Notes under the pieces: model-generated | The model's input: only the letters and a program-made list of their open reading frames with translations | The model's database searches: none | What the model was told of the DNA's origin: nothing | In this document: in pieces, positions 43,955 to 58,821 of the stretch | Position numbering within the stretch: position 1 is the stretch's first letter | Layout of the letters: every line of letters begins with the position of its first letter | Position numbers and translations under genes: made by a program | Origin: Ptiloglossa arizonensis | Taxonomy: Eukaryota; Arthropoda; Insecta; Hymenoptera; Colletidae | Length of the DNA: 64,000 nt | Assembly: GCF_051014685.1 (NCBI RefSeq) | Contig: NW_027479666.1 | Location: forward strand, 17,727 to 81,726 | Reading direction: 5' to 3'

Positions 43955-43996
43955 ACATATAATATATAACGCATATCCTAGAACTTATGCCGTATA
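43955..43996 (+). repeat. CTAG island 15, haplotype B
   Basis: The B tail here has GTATATA where other copies have GTGTATA. This variant is shared only with island 20, its equivalent in the next HOR copy. It opens a 630-bp unit with ACGGATA. Confidence 0.97.
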
Positions 43997-44584
43997 ACGT
44001 ATAGTATATAACGTATTACGTATAACGTATAACGTATAACGTATAACGTATAACGTATAACGTATAACGTATAACGTATAACCTATAACGTATAACGTAT
44101 AACGTATAACGTATAACGTATATCGTATAACGTATAACGTATAACGTATAAAGTATAACGTATAACGTATAACGTATAACGTATAACGTATAACGTAGAA
44201 CGTATAACGTATAACGTATAACGTATAACGTATAACGTAATACGTATAACGTATAACGTATAACGTATAACGGATAACGTATAACGTATACCGTGTAACG
44301 TATAACGTATAACGTATAACGTATAACGTATAACGTATAACGTATAACGTATGACGTATAACGTATAACGTATAACGTATAACGTATAACGTATAACGTA
44401 TAACGTATAACGTATAACGTATAACGTATAACGTATAACGTATAACGTATAACGTATAACGTATAACGTATAACGTATAACGTATAACGTATAACGTATA
44501 ACGTATAACGTATAACGTATAACGTATAACGTATAACGTATAACGTATAACGTATAACGTATAACGTATAACGTATAACGTATA

Positions 44585-44626
44585 ACATATAATATATAAC
44601 GCATATCCTAGAACTTATGCCGTATA
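44585..44626 (+). repeat. CTAG island 16, haplotype B
   Basis: This island has the usual B tail. It opens a 1197-bp unit with the ACGTGTG / ACGAGTT series, then ACGTAAA-ACGTGTA and the TATATAG landmark. Confidence 0.97.
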
Positions 44627-45781
44627 ACGTATAGTGTATAACGTATTACGTATAACGTATAACGTATAACGTATAACGTATAACGTGTAACGTATAACGT
44701 ATAACGTATAACGTATAACGTATAACGTATAACGTATAACGTATAACGTATAACGTATAACGTATAACGTATAACGTATAACGTGTGACGTATAACGTGT
44801 AACGTATAACGTGTAACGTATAACGTATTACGTATAACGTATAACGTATAACGTATAACGTACAACGAGTTACGTATAACGTATAACGTATAACGTATAA
44901 CGTATAACGTATAACGTATAACGTATAACGTACAACGTATAACGTACAAAGTATAACGTATGACGTATAACGTATAACGTATAACGTATAACGTATAACG
45001 TATAACGTATAACGTATAACGTATAACGTATAACGTATAACCTATAACGTATAACGTATAACGTATAACGTATAACGTATAACGTATAACGTATAACGTA
45101 TAACGTATAACGTATAACGTATAACGTATAACGTATAACGTATAACGTATAACGTATAACGTAGAACGTATAACGTATAACGTATAACGTATAACGTATA
45201 ACCTATAACGTATAACGTATAACGTATAACGTATAACGTATATCGTATAACGTATAACGTATAACGTATAAAGTATAACGTATAACGTATAACGTATAAC
45301 GTATAACGTATAACGTAGAACGTATAACGTATAACGTATAACGTATAACGTATAACGTATAACGTATAACGTATAACGTAATACGTATAACGTATAACGT
45401 ATAACGTATAACGTATAACGTATAACGTATAACGTATAACGTATAACGTATAACGTAAAACGTGTAACGTATAACGTAATACGTATAACGTATAACGTAT
45501 AACGTACAACGTATAACGTATAACGTATAACGTATAACGTATAACGTATAGCGTATAACGTATATAGTATAGCATATAACGTATAACGTATAACGTATAA
45601 CGTATAACGTACAACGTATAATGTATAACGTATAACGTACAACGTATAACGTACAACGTATAACGTACAACGTATAACGTACAACGTATAACGTATAACG
45701 TGTAACGTATAACGTGTAACGTATAACGTATAACGTATAACGTATAACGTATAACGTATAACGTATAACGTATAACGTATA

Positions 45782-45823
45782 ACATATAATATATAACGCA
45801 TATCCTAGAACTTATGCCGTATA
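45782..45823 (+). repeat. CTAG island 17, haplotype B
   Basis: This is the boundary between the 9.0-kb and 8.3-kb HOR copies and the equivalent of island 11. The next island is 2142 bp on, against 2128 bp after island 11. Confidence 0.97.
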
Positions 45824-46355
45824 ACGTATAGTGTATAACGTATTACGTATAACGTATAACGTATAACGTATAACGTATAACGTATAACGTATAACGTATA
45901 ACGTATAACGTATAACGTATAACGTATAACGTATAACGTATAACGTATAACGTATAACGTATAACGTATAACGTATAACGTATAACGTATAACGTATAAC
46001 GTATGACGTATAACGTATAACGTATAACGTATAACGTATAACGTATTACGTATAACGTATAACGTATAACGTATAACGTATAACGTATAACCTATAACAA
46101 ATAACGTATAACGTGTAACGTATAACGTATAACGTATAACGTATAACGTATAACGTATAACGTATAACGTATAACGTATAACGTATAACGTATAACGTAT
46201 AACGTATAACGTATAACGTATAACGTATAACGTATAACGTATAACGTATAACGTATAACGTATAACGTATAACGTATAACGTATAACGTATAACGTATAA
46301 CGAATAACGTATAACGTATATCGTATAACGTATAACGTATATCGCATAACGTATA

Positions 46356-47440
46356 ACGTACAACGTATACTGTATAACGTATAACGTATAACGTATAACC
46401 TATAACGTATAACGTATAACCTATAACGTAATACGTATAACGTATAACGTATAACGTATAACGTATAACGCATAACGTATAACGTATAACGTATAACGTA
46501 TAACGTATAACGTATACCGTATAACGTATAACGTGTAACGTATAACGTATAAAGTATAGCGTATAACGTATATCGTATAACGTATAACGTTTAACGTATA
46601 ACGTATAACGTATAACGTATAACGTATAACGTATAACGTATAGCGTATAACGTATATCGTATAGCATATAACGTATAACGTATAACGTTTAACGTACAAC
46701 GTATAACGTATAACGTGTAACGTATAACGTATAACGTATAACGTATAACGTATAACGTATAACGTATATCGTATAACGTATAACGTATAACCTATAACAA
46801 ATAACGTATAACGTATAACGTATAACGTATGACGTAGAACGTAGAACGTATAACGTATAACGTATAACGTATAACGTATAACGTATAACGTATAACGTAT
46901 AACGTATAACGTATAACGTATAACGTATAACGTATAACGTATAACGTATAACGTATAACGTATAACGTATAACGTATAACGTATAACGTATAACGTATAA
47001 CGTATAACGTATAACGTATAACGTATAACGAATAACGTATAACGTATATCGTATAACGTATAACGTATATCGCATAACGTATAACGTACAACGTATACTG
47101 TATAACGTATAACGTATAACGTATAACCTATAACGTATAACGTATAACCTATAACGTAATACGTATAACGTATAAAGTATAACGTATAACGTATAACGCA
47201 TAACGTATAACGTATAACGTATAACGTATAACGTATAACGTATACCGTATAACGTATAACGTGTAACGTATAACGTATAAAGTATAGCGTATAACGTATA
47301 TCGTATAACGTATAACGTTTAACGTATAACGTATAACGTATAACGTATAACGTATAACGTATAACGTATAACGTATAGCGTATAACGTATATCGTATAGC
47401 ATATAACGTATAACGTATAACGTTTAACGTACAACGTATA
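46356..47440 (+). repeat. Alpha doublet, 728-bp step
   Basis: This is the equivalent of the doublet at 37333 in the next HOR copy, two heptamers shorter. The first ACGAATA of the earlier copy (near 37137) is absent here. Single alpha signatures occur later at 48932, 54650, 57898 and 58745. Confidence 0.8.
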
Positions 47441-47923
47441 ACGTATAACGTGTAACGTATAACGTATAACGTATAACGTATAACGTATAACGTATAACGT
47501 ATAACGTATATCGTATAACGTATAACGTATAACCTATAACAAATAACGTATAACGTATAACGTATAACGTATGACGTAGAACGTAGAACGTATAACGTAT
47601 AACGTATAACGTATAACGTATAACGTATAACGTATAACGTATAACGTATAACGTATAACGTATAACGTATAACGTATAACGTATAACGTATAACGTATAA
47701 CGTATAACGTATAACGTATAACGTATAACGTATAACGTATAACGTATAACGTATAACGTATAACGTATAACGTATAACGTATAACGTATAACGTATAACG
47801 TATAACGTATAACGTATAACGTATTACGTATAACGTATAGCGTATAACATATAACGTGTAACGTATAACGTATAACGTATAACGTATAACGTATAACGTA
47901 TAACGTATAACGTATAACGTATA

Positions 47924-47965
47924 ACATATAATATATAACGCATATCCTAGAACTTATGCCGTATA
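47924..47965 (+). repeat. CTAG island 18, haplotype B
   Basis: This is the equivalent of island 12. An AAGTATA near 48050 distinguishes its downstream block. The next island is 3066 bp on. Confidence 0.97.
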
Positions 47966-48406
47966 ACGTATAGTGTATAACGTATTACGTATAACGTATA
48001 ACGTATAACGTATAACGTATAACGTGTAACGTATAACGTATAACGTATAAAGTATAACGTATAACGTATAACGTATAACGTATAACGTATAACGTATAAC
48101 GTATAACGTATAACGTATAACGTATAACGTACAACGTATAACGTACAAAGTATAACGTATAACGTATAACGTATAACGTATAACGTATAACGTATAACGT
48201 ATAACGTATAACGTATAACGTATAACGTATAACGTATAACGTATAACGTATAACCTATAACGTATAACGTATAACGTATAACGTATAACGTATAACGTAT
48301 AACGTATAACGTATAACGTATAAAGTATAACGTATAACGTATAACGTATAACGTATAACGTATAACGCATAACGTATAACGTATTACGTATAACGTATAA
48401 CGTATA

Positions 48407-48623
48407 ACGTAGAACGTAGAACGTATGACGTATAACGTATAACGTATAACGTATAACGTAATACGTATAACGTATAACGTATAACGTACAACGTATAACG
48501 TATAACGTATAACGTAATACGTATAACGTATAACGTACAACGTATAACGTACAACGTATAACGTGCAAAGTATAACGTATAACGTATAACGTATAACGTA
48601 TAACGAATAACGTATAACTTTTA
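48407..48623 (+). repeat. Gamma block 6 (217 bp)
   Basis: This block has the standard order, 483 bp downstream of island 18, and is followed by an alpha-type stretch. Confidence 0.88.
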
Positions 48624-49512
48624 ACGTATAACGTATAACGTATTACGTATAACGTATAACGTATAACGTATAACGTATAACGTATAACGTATAACGTATA
48701 TCGTATAACGTATAACGTATAACGTACAACGTATAACGTACAAAGTATAACGTATAACGTATAACGTATAACGTATAACGTATAACGTATAACGTATAAC
48801 GTATAACGTATAACGTATAACGTATAACGTATAACGTATAACGTATAACGTATAACGTATAACGTATAACGTATAACGAATAACGTATAACGTATATCGT
48901 ATAACGTATAACGTATATCGCATAACGTATAACGTACAACGTATACTGTATAACGTATAACGTATAACGTATAACCTATAACGTATAACGTATAACCTAT
49001 AACGTAATACGTATAACGTATAAAGTATAACGTATAACGTATAACGCATAACGTATAACGTATAACGTATAACGTATAACGTATAACGTATACCGTATAA
49101 CGTATAACGTGTAACGTATAACGTATAAAGTATAGCGTATAACGTATATCGTATAACGTATAACGTTTAACGTATAACGTATAACGTATAACGTATAACG
49201 TATAACGTATAACGTATAACGTATAGCGTATAACGTATATCGTATAGCATATAACGTATAACGTATAACGTTTAACGTACAACGTATAACGTATAACGTG
49301 TAACGTATAACGTATAACGTATAACGTATAACGTATAACGTATAACGTATATCGTATAACGTATAACGTATAACCTATAACAAATAACGTATAACGTATA
49401 ACGTATAACGTATGACGTAGAACGTAGAACGTATAACGTATAACGTATAACGTATAACGTATAACGTATAACGTATAACGTATAACGTATAACGTATTAC
49501 GTATAACGTATA

Positions 49513-49729
49513 ACGTAGAACGTAGAACGTATGACGTATAACGTATAACGTATAACGTATAACGTAATACGTATAACGTATAACGTATAACGTACAACGT
49601 ATAACGTATAACGTATAACGTAATACGTATAACGTATAACGTACAACGTATAACGTACAACGTATAACGTGCAAAGTATAACGTATAACGTATAACGTAT
49701 AACGTATAACGAATAACGTATAACTTTTA
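49513..49729 (+). repeat. Gamma block 7 (217 bp)
   Basis: This block has the standard order but no island close upstream. It follows ACCTATA-ACAAATA and a paired ACGTAGA from an alpha tail, so here the block is joined to a different left neighbour. Confidence 0.88.
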
Positions 49730-50989
49730 ACGTATAACGTATAACGTATTACGTATAACGTATAACGTATAACGTATAACGTATAACGTATAACGTATAA
49801 CGTATATCGTATAACGTATATCGTATAACGTATAACGTATAACGTACAACGTATAACGTACAAAGTATAACGTATAACGTATAACGTATAACGTATAACG
49901 TATAACGTATAACGTATAACGTATAACGTATAACGTATAACGTATAACGTATAACGTATAACGTATAACGTATAACGTATAACGTATAACGTATAACGTA
50001 TAACGTAATACGTATAACGTATAACGTATAACGTATAACGTATAACGTATAACGTATAACGTATAACGTATAACGTATAACGTATAACGTATAACGTATA
50101 ACGTAAAACGTGTAACGTATAACGTAATACGTATAACGTATAACGTATAACGTACAACGTATAACGTATAACGTATAACGTATAACGTATAACGTATAGC
50201 GTATAACGTATATAGTATAGCATATAACGTATAACGTATAACGTATAACGTATAACGTATAACGTATAAAGTATAACGTATAACGTATAACGTATAACGT
50301 ATAACGTATAACGTATAACGTATAACGTAGAACGTCTAACGTATAACGTATAACGTATAACGTATAACCTATAACGTATAACGTATAACGTATAACGTAT
50401 AACGTATAACGTATAACGTATAACGTATAACGTACAACGTATAATGTATAACGTATAACGTACAACGTATAATGTACAACGTATAACGTACAACGTATAA
50501 CGTACAACGTATAACGTATAACGTATGACGTATAACGTATAAAGTATAACGTATAACGTATAACGTATAACGTATAACGTATAACGTATAACGTATAACG
50601 TATAACGTATAACGTATAACGTATAACGTATAACGTATTACGTATAACGTATAACGTATAACGTATAACGTATAACGTATAACGTATAACGTATAACGTA
50701 TAACGTATAACGTATAACGTATAACGTATAACGTATAACGTATAACGTATAACCTATAACGTAATACGTATAACGTATACCGTATAACGTGTAACGTATA
50801 ACGTATAACGTATAACGTATAACGTATAACGTATAACGTATAACGTATAACGTATAACGTATAACGTATAACGTATAACGTATAACGTATAACGTATAAC
50901 GTATAACGTATAACGTATAACGTATAACGTATAACGTATAACGTATAACGTATAACGTATAACGTATAACGTATAACGTATAACGTATA

Positions 50990-51031
50990 ACATATAATAT
51001 ATAACGCATATCCTAGAACTTATGCCGTATA
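50990..51031 (+). repeat. CTAG island 19, haplotype B
   Basis: This is the equivalent of island 14, but followed by a 1274-bp unit with AAGTATA near 51117 and a 33-unit plain run (51543-51773). Confidence 0.97.
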
Positions 51032-52263
51032 ACGTATAGTGTATAACGTATTACGTATAACGTATAACGTATAACGTATAACGTATAACGTGTAACGTAT
51101 AACGTATAACGTATAAAGTATAACGTATAACGTATAACGTATAACGTATAACGTATAACGTATAACGTATAACGTATAACGTATAACGTGTGACGTATAA
51201 CGTGTAACGTATAACGTGTAACGTATAACGTATTACGTATAACGTATAACGTATAACGTATAACGTACAACGAGTTACGTATAACGTATAACGTATAACG
51301 TATAACGTATAACGTATAACGTATAACGTATAACGTATAACGTACAACGTATAACGTACAAAGTATAACGTATGACGTATAACGTATAACGTATAACGTA
51401 TAACGTATAACGTATAACGTATAACGTATAACGTATAACGTATAACGTATAACCTATAACGTATAACGTATAACGTATAACGTATAACGTATAACGTATA
51501 ACGTATAACGTATAACGTATAACGTATAACGTATAACGTATGACGTATAACGTATAACGTATAACGTATAACGTATAACGTATAACGTATAACGTATAAC
51601 GTATAACGTATAACGTATAACGTATAACGTATAACGTATAACGTATAACGTATAACGTATAACGTATAACGTATAACGTATAACGTATAACGTATAACGT
51701 ATAACGTATAACGTATAACGTATAACGTATAACGTATAACGTATAACGTATAACGTATAACGTATAACGTATAACCTATAACGTATAACGTATAACGTAT
51801 AACGTATAACGTATATCGTATAACGTATAACGTATAACGTATAAAGTATAACGTATAACGTATAACGTATAACGTATAACGTATAACGTAGAACGTATAA
51901 CGTATAACGTATAACGTATAACGTATAACGTAATACGTATAACGTATAACGTATAACGTATAACGGATAACGTATAACGTATACCGTGTAACGTATAACG
52001 TATAACGTATAACGTATAACGTATAACGTATAACGTATAACGTATGACGTATAGCGTATAACGTATAACGTATAACGTATAACGTATAACGTATAACGTA
52101 TAACGTATAACGTATAACGTATAACGTATAACGTATAACGTATAACGTATAACGTATAACGTATAACGTATAACGTATAACGTATAACGTATAACGTATA
52201 ACGTATAACGTATAACGTATAACGTATAACGTATAACGTATAACGTATAACGTATAACGTATA

Positions 52264-52305
52264 ACATATAATATATAACGCATATCCTAGAACTTATGCC
52301 GTATA
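52264..52305 (+). repeat. CTAG island 20, haplotype B
   Basis: This is the equivalent of island 15 and shares its GTATATA tail variant. It opens a 644-bp unit that also has an ACATATA near 52403. Confidence 0.97.
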
Positions 52306-52907
52306 ACGTATAGTATATAACGTATTACGTATAACGTATAACGTATAACGTATAACGTATAACGTATAACGTATAACGTATAACCTATAACGTATAACGT
52401 ATAACATATAACGTATAACGTATATCGTATAACGTATAACGTATAACGTATAAAGTATAACGTATAACGTATAACGTATAACGTATAACGTATAACGTAG
52501 AACGTATAACGTATAACGTATAACGTATAACGTATAACGTAATACGTATAACGTATAACGTATAACGTATAACGGATAACGTATAACGTATACCGTGTAA
52601 CGTATAACGTATAACGTATAACGTATAACGTATAACGTATAACGTATAACGTATGACGTATAACGTATAACGTATAACGTATAACGTATAACGTATAACG
52701 TATAACGTATAACGTATAACGTATAACGTATAACGTATAACGTATAACGTATAACGTATAACGTATAACGTATAACGTATAACGTATAACGTATAACGTA
52801 TAACGTATAACGTATAACGTATAACGTATAACGTATAACGTATAACGTATAACGTATAACGTATAACGTATAACGTATAACGTATAACGTATAACGTATA
52901 ACGTATA

Positions 52908-52949
52908 ACATATAATATATAACGCATATCCTAGAACTTATGCCGTATA
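52908..52949 (+). repeat. CTAG island 21, haplotype B
   Basis: This is the equivalent of island 16. The unit it opens is 1196 bp, the only inter-island distance not divisible by 7, because of the deletion at 54028-54033. Confidence 0.97.
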
Positions 52950-54027
52950 ACGTATAGTGTATAACGTATTACGTATAACGTATAACGTATAACGTATAAC
53001 GTATAACGTGTAACGTATAACGTATAACGTATAAAGTATAACGTATAACGTATAACGTATAACGTATAACGTATAACGTATAACGTATAACGTATAACGT
53101 ATAACGTGTGACGTATAACGTGTAACGTATAACGTGTAACGTATAACGTATTACGTATAACGTATAACGTATAACGTATAACGTACAACGAGTTACGTAT
53201 AACGTATAACGTATAACGTATAACGTATAACGTATAACGTATAACGTATAACGTATAACGTACAACGTATAACGTACAAAGTATAACGTATGACGTATAA
53301 CGTATAACGTATAACGTATAACGTATAACGTATAACGTATAACGTATAACGTATAACGTATAACGTATAACCTATAACGTATAACGTATAACGTATAACG
53401 TATAACGTATAACGTATAACGTATAACGTATAACGTATAACGTATAACGTATAACGTATAACGTATAACGTATAACGTAAAACGTATAACGTATAACGTA
53501 TAACGTATAACGTATAACCTATAACGTATAACGTATAACGTATAACGTATAACGTATATCGTATAACGTATAACGTATAACGTATAAAGTATAACGTATA
53601 ACGTATAACGTATAACGTATAACGTATAACGTAGAACGTATAACGTATAACGTATAACGTATAACGTATAACGTATAACGTATAACGTATAACGTATAAC
53701 GTAATACGTATAACGTATAACGTATAACGTATAACGTATAACGTATAACGTATAACGTATAACGTATAACGTATAACGTAAAACGTGTAACGTATAACGT
53801 AATACGTATAACGTATAACGTATAACGTACAACGTATAACGTATAACGTATAACGTATAACGTATAACGTATAGCGTATAACGTATATAGTATAGCATAT
53901 AACGTATAACGTATAACGTATAACGTATAACGTACAACGTATAATGTATAACGTATAACGTACAACGTATAACGTACAACGTATAACGTACAACGTATAA
54001 CGTACAACGTATAACGTATAACGTGTA

Positions 54028-54033
54028 ACGTAA
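54028..54033 (+). other. Only register break: a six-base unit
   Basis: Here ACGTAA stands between two ACGTGTA heptamers where all similar places (for example 17461, 31861, 41191, 45711, 56641, 61367) have a full ACGTATA. All later ACG starts move from 2 to 1 modulo 7. The related block at 56.0-56.7 kb does not share the loss, so it is private to this copy. It could also be a single-base sequencing or consensus error. Confidence 0.9.
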
Positions 54034-54103
54034 ACGTGTAACGTATAACGTATAACGTATAACGTATAACGTATAACGTATAACGTATAACGTATAACGT
54101 ATA

Positions 54104-54145
54104 ACATATAATATATAACGCATATCCTAGAACTTATGCCGTATA
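54104..54145 (+). repeat. CTAG island 22, haplotype B
   Basis: This is the equivalent of islands 11 and 17. Its tail carries a private change, GTGTATA followed by GCGTATT in place of ACGTATT. The next island is 2625 bp on. Confidence 0.97.
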
Positions 54146-56728
54146 ACGTATAGTGTATAGCGTATTACGTATAACGTATAACGTATAACGTATAACGTAT
54201 AACGTATAACGTATAACGTATAACGTATAACGTATAACGTATAACGTATAACGTATAACGTATAACGTATAACGTATAACGTATAACGTATAACGTATGA
54301 CGTATAACGTATAACGTATAACGTATAACGTATAACGTATAACGTATAACGTATTACGTATAACGTATAACGTATAACGTATAACGTATAACGTATAACC
54401 TATAACAAATAACGTATAACGTGTAACGTATAACGTATAACGTATAACGTATAACGTATAACGTATAACGTATAACGTATAACGTATAACGTATAACGTA
54501 TAACGTATAACGTATAACGTATAACGTATAACGTATAACGTATAACGTATAACGTATAACGTATAACGTATAACGTATAACGTATAACGTATAACGAATA
54601 ACGTATAACGTATATCGTATAACGTATAACGTATATCGCATAACGTATAACGTACAACGTATACTGTATAACGTATAACGTATAACGTATAACCTATAAC
54701 GTATAACGTATAACCTATAACGTAATACGTATAACGTATAACGTATAACGTATAACGTATAACGTATAACGCATAACGTATAACGTATAACGTATAACGT
54801 ATAACGTATAACGTATACCGTATAACGTATAACGTGTAACGTATAACGTATAAAGTATAGCGTATAACGTATATCGTATAACGTATAACGTTTAACGTAT
54901 AACGTATAACGTATAACGTATAACGTATAACGTATAACGTATAGCGTATAACGTATATCGTATAGCATATAACGTATAACGTATAACGTTTAACGTACAA
55001 CGTATAACGTATAACGTGTAACGTATAACGTATAACGTATAACGTATAACGTATAACGTATAACGTATATCGTATAACGTATAACGTATAACCTATAACA
55101 AATAACGTATAACGTATAACGTATAACGTATGACGTAGAACGTAGAACGTATAACGTATAACGTATAACGTATAACGTATAACGTATAACGTATAACGTA
55201 TAACGTATAACGTATAACGTATAACGTATAACGTATAACGTATAACGTATAACGTATAACGTATAACGTATAACGTATAACGTAAAACGTATAACGTATA
55301 ACGTATAACGTATAACGTATAACCTATAACGTATAACGTATAACGTATAACGTATAACGTATATCGTATAACGTATAACGTATAACGTATAAAGTATAAC
55401 GTATAACGTATAACGTATAACGTATAACGTATAACGTAGAACGTATAACGTATAACGTATAACGTACAAAGTATAACGTATGACGTATAACGTATAACGT
55501 ATAACGTATAACGTATAACGTATAACGTATAACGTATAACGTATAACGTATAACGTATAACGTATAACGTATACCGTATAACGTATAACGTGTAACGTAT
55601 AACGTATAAAGTATAGCGTATAACGTATATCGTATAACGTATAACGTTTAACGTATAACGTATAACGTATAACGTATAACGTATAACGTATAACGTATAG
55701 CGTATAACGTATATCGTATAGCATATAACGTATAACGTATAACGTTTAACGTACAACGTATAACGTATAACGTGTAACGTATAACGTATAACGTATAACG
55801 TATAACGTATAACGTATAACGTATATCGTATAACGTATAACGTATAACCTATAACAAATAACGTATAACGTATAACGTATAACGTATGACGTAGAACGTA
55901 GAACGTATAACGTATAACGTATAACGTATAACGTATAACGTATAACGTATAACGTATAACGTATAACGTATAACGTATAACCTATAACGTATAACGTATA
56001 ACGTATAACGTATAACGTATAACGTATAACGTATAACGTATAACGTATAACGTATAACGTATAACGTATAACGTATAACGTATAACGTAAAACGTATAAC
56101 GTATAACGTATAACGTATAACGTATAACCTATAACGTATAACGTATAACGTATAACGTATAACGTATATCGTATAACGTATAACGTATAACGTATAAAGT
56201 ATAACGTATAACGTATAACGTATAACGTATAACGTATAACGTAGAACGTATAACGTATAACGTATAACGTATAACGTATAACGTATAACGTATAACGTAT
56301 AACGTATAACGTATAACGTAATACGTATAACGTATAACGTATAACGTATAACGTATAACGTATAACGTATAACGTATAACGTATAACGTATAACGTAAAA
56401 CGTGTAACGTATAACGTAATACGTATAACGTATAACGTATAACGTACAACGTATAACGTATAACGTATAACGTATAACGTATAACGTATAGCGTATAACG
56501 TATATAGTATAGCATATAACGTATAACGTATAACGTATAACGTATAACGTACAACGTATAATGTATAACGTATAACGTACAACGTATAACGTACAACGTA
56601 TAACGTACAACGTATAACGTACAACGTATAACGTATAACGTGTAACGTATAACGTGTAACGTATAACGTATAACGTATAACGTATAACGTATAACGTATA
56701 ACGTATAACGTATAACGTATAACGTATA

Positions 56729-56770
56729 ACATATAATATATAACGCATATCCTAGAACTTATGCCGTATA
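56729..56770 (+). repeat. CTAG island 23, haplotype B
   Basis: This is the only B island whose tail is plain, with no GTGTATA or ACGTATT. It is followed by about 24 plain heptamers. The next island is 518 bp on. Confidence 0.97.
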
Positions 56771-57246
56771 ACGTATAACGTATAACGTATAACGTATAAC
56801 GTATAACGTATAACGTATAACGTATAACGTATAACGTATAACGTATAACGTATAACGTATAACGTATAACGTATAACGTATAACGTATAACGTATAACGT
56901 ATAACGTATAACGTATAACGTATAACGTATGACGTATAACGTATAACGTATAACGTATAACGTATAACGTATAACGTATAACGTATTACGTATAACGTAT
57001 AACGTATAACGTATAACGTATAACGTATAACCTATAACAAATAACGTATAACGTGTAACGTATAACGTATAACGTATAACGTATAACGTATAACGTATAA
57101 CGTATAACGTATAACGTATAACGTATAACGTATAACGTATAACGTATAACGTATAACGTATAACGTATAACGTATAACGTATAACGTATAACGTATAACG
57201 TATAACGTATAACGTATAACGTATAACGTATAACGTATAACGTATA

Positions 57247-57288
57247 ACATATAATATATAACGCATATCCTAGAACTTATGCCGTATA
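57247..57288 (+). repeat. CTAG island 24, haplotype B
   Basis: This island has the usual B tail, then ACGTGTA directly followed by ACGTATT, a pairing shared with island 26. An ACGTGTG series follows. The next island is 2394 bp on and is haplotype A. Confidence 0.97.
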
Positions 57289-58821
57289 ACGTATAGTGTA
57301 TAACGTATTACGTATAACGTATAACGTATAACGTATAACGTATAACGTGTAACGTATTACGTATAACGTATAACGTATAACGTATAACGTATAACGTATA
57401 ACGTATAACGTATAACGTATAACGTATAACGTATAACGTATAACGTGTGACGTATAACGTGTAACGTATAACGTGTAACGTATAACGTATAACGTATAAC
57501 GCATAACGTATAACGTATAACGTATAACGTATAACGTATAACGTATAACGTATAACGTATAACGTATAACGTATAACGTATAACGTATATCGTATAACGT
57601 ATAACGTATAACCTATAACAAATAACGTATAACGTATAACGTATAACGTATGACGTAGAACGTAGAACGTATAACGTATAACGTATAACGCATAACGTAT
57701 AACGTATAACGTATAACGTATAACGTATAACGTATAACGTATAACGTATAACGTATAACGTATAACGTATAACGTATAACGTATAACGTATAACGTATAA
57801 CGTATAACGTATAACGTATAACGTATAACGTATAACGTATAACGAATAACGTATAACGTATATCGTATAACGTATAACGTATATCGCATAACGTATAACG
57901 TACAACGTATACTGAATAACGTATAACGTATAACGTATAACCTATAACGTATAACGTATAACCTATAACGTAATACGTATAACGTATAAAGTATAACGTA
58001 TAACGTATAACGCATAACGTATAACGTATAACGTATAACGTATAACGTATAACGTATACCGTATAACGTATAACGTGTAACGTATAACGTATAAAGTATA
58101 GCGTATAACGTATATCGTATAACGTATAACGTTTAACGTATAACGTATAACGTATAACGTATAACGTATAACGTATAACGTATAACGTATAGCGTATAAC
58201 GTATATCGTATAGCATATAACGTATAACGTATAACGTTTAACGTACAACGTATAACGTATAACGTGTAACGTATAACGTATAACGTATAACGTATAACGT
58301 ATAACGTATAACGTATATCGTATAACGTATAACGTATAACCTATAACAAATGACGTATAACGTATAACGTATAACGTATGACGTAGAACGTAGAACGTAT
58401 AACGTATAACGTATAACGTATAACGTATAACGTATAACGTATAACGTATAACGTATAACGTATAACGTATAACGTATAACGTATAACGTATAACGTATAA
58501 CGTATAACGTATAACGTATAACGTATAACGTATAACGTATAACGTATAACGTATAACGTATAACGTATAACGTATAACGTATAACGTATAACGTATAACG
58601 TATAACGTATAACGTATAGCGTATAACATATAACGTATAACGTATAACGTATTACGTATAACGTATAACGTATAACGTATAACGTATAACGTATAACGTA
58701 TAACGTATATCGTATAACGTATAACGTATATCGCATAACGTATAACGTACAACGTATACTGTATAACGTATAACGTATAACGTACAACGTATAACGTATA
58801 ACGTATAACGTGTGACGTATA

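Larger units (their letters stand above)
36766..45781 (+). repeat. 9.0-kb mosaic HOR, copy 1
   Basis: This 9016-bp unit is bounded by B islands at 36766 and 45782. Internal islands lie at 38894, 41274, 42765, 43955 and 44585. It starts with an alpha doublet (37333 and 38075, 742 bp apart), continues with gamma at 39454, a stretch matching the right end of the 14.6-kb unit, gamma at 41764, and closes with island-led units of 1190, 630 and 1197 bp. The next 8.3 kb repeats the first and last parts in order. Confidence 0.8.
45782..54103 (+). repeat. 8.3-kb mosaic HOR, copy 2
   Basis: This segment of 8322 bp (8323 minus the single-base deletion) matches 36766-45781 with offsets of 9016, 9030, 8225, 8309, 8323 and 8322 bp at successive islands. 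It keeps the alpha doublet (46356 and 47084, 728 bp apart) and the closing island series (50990, 52264, 52908). It has no counterpart of the island at 41274. In its place are an extra alpha signature at 48932 and a gamma block at 49513. Copies 1 and 2 are therefore recombinants of shared blocks, not simple duplicates. Confidence 0.75.
54104..58744 (+). repeat. Rearranged B-island and alpha HOR region
   Basis: This region opens as a third copy of the HOR starting at 36766 and 45782: island, long plain run, alpha signature at 54650. It then departs from it. The 55.0-55.9 kb part alternates ACCTATA-ACAAATA, paired ACGTAGA and alpha-type tails. 56.0-56.7 kb matches 53.4-54.1 kb but lacks its one-base deletion. 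Islands at 56729 and 57247 are only 518 bp apart, and the first of them lacks the GTGTATA that usually follows B islands. Alpha signatures at 57898 (with CTGAATA for CTGTATA) and 58745 end the region. Confidence 0.7.
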
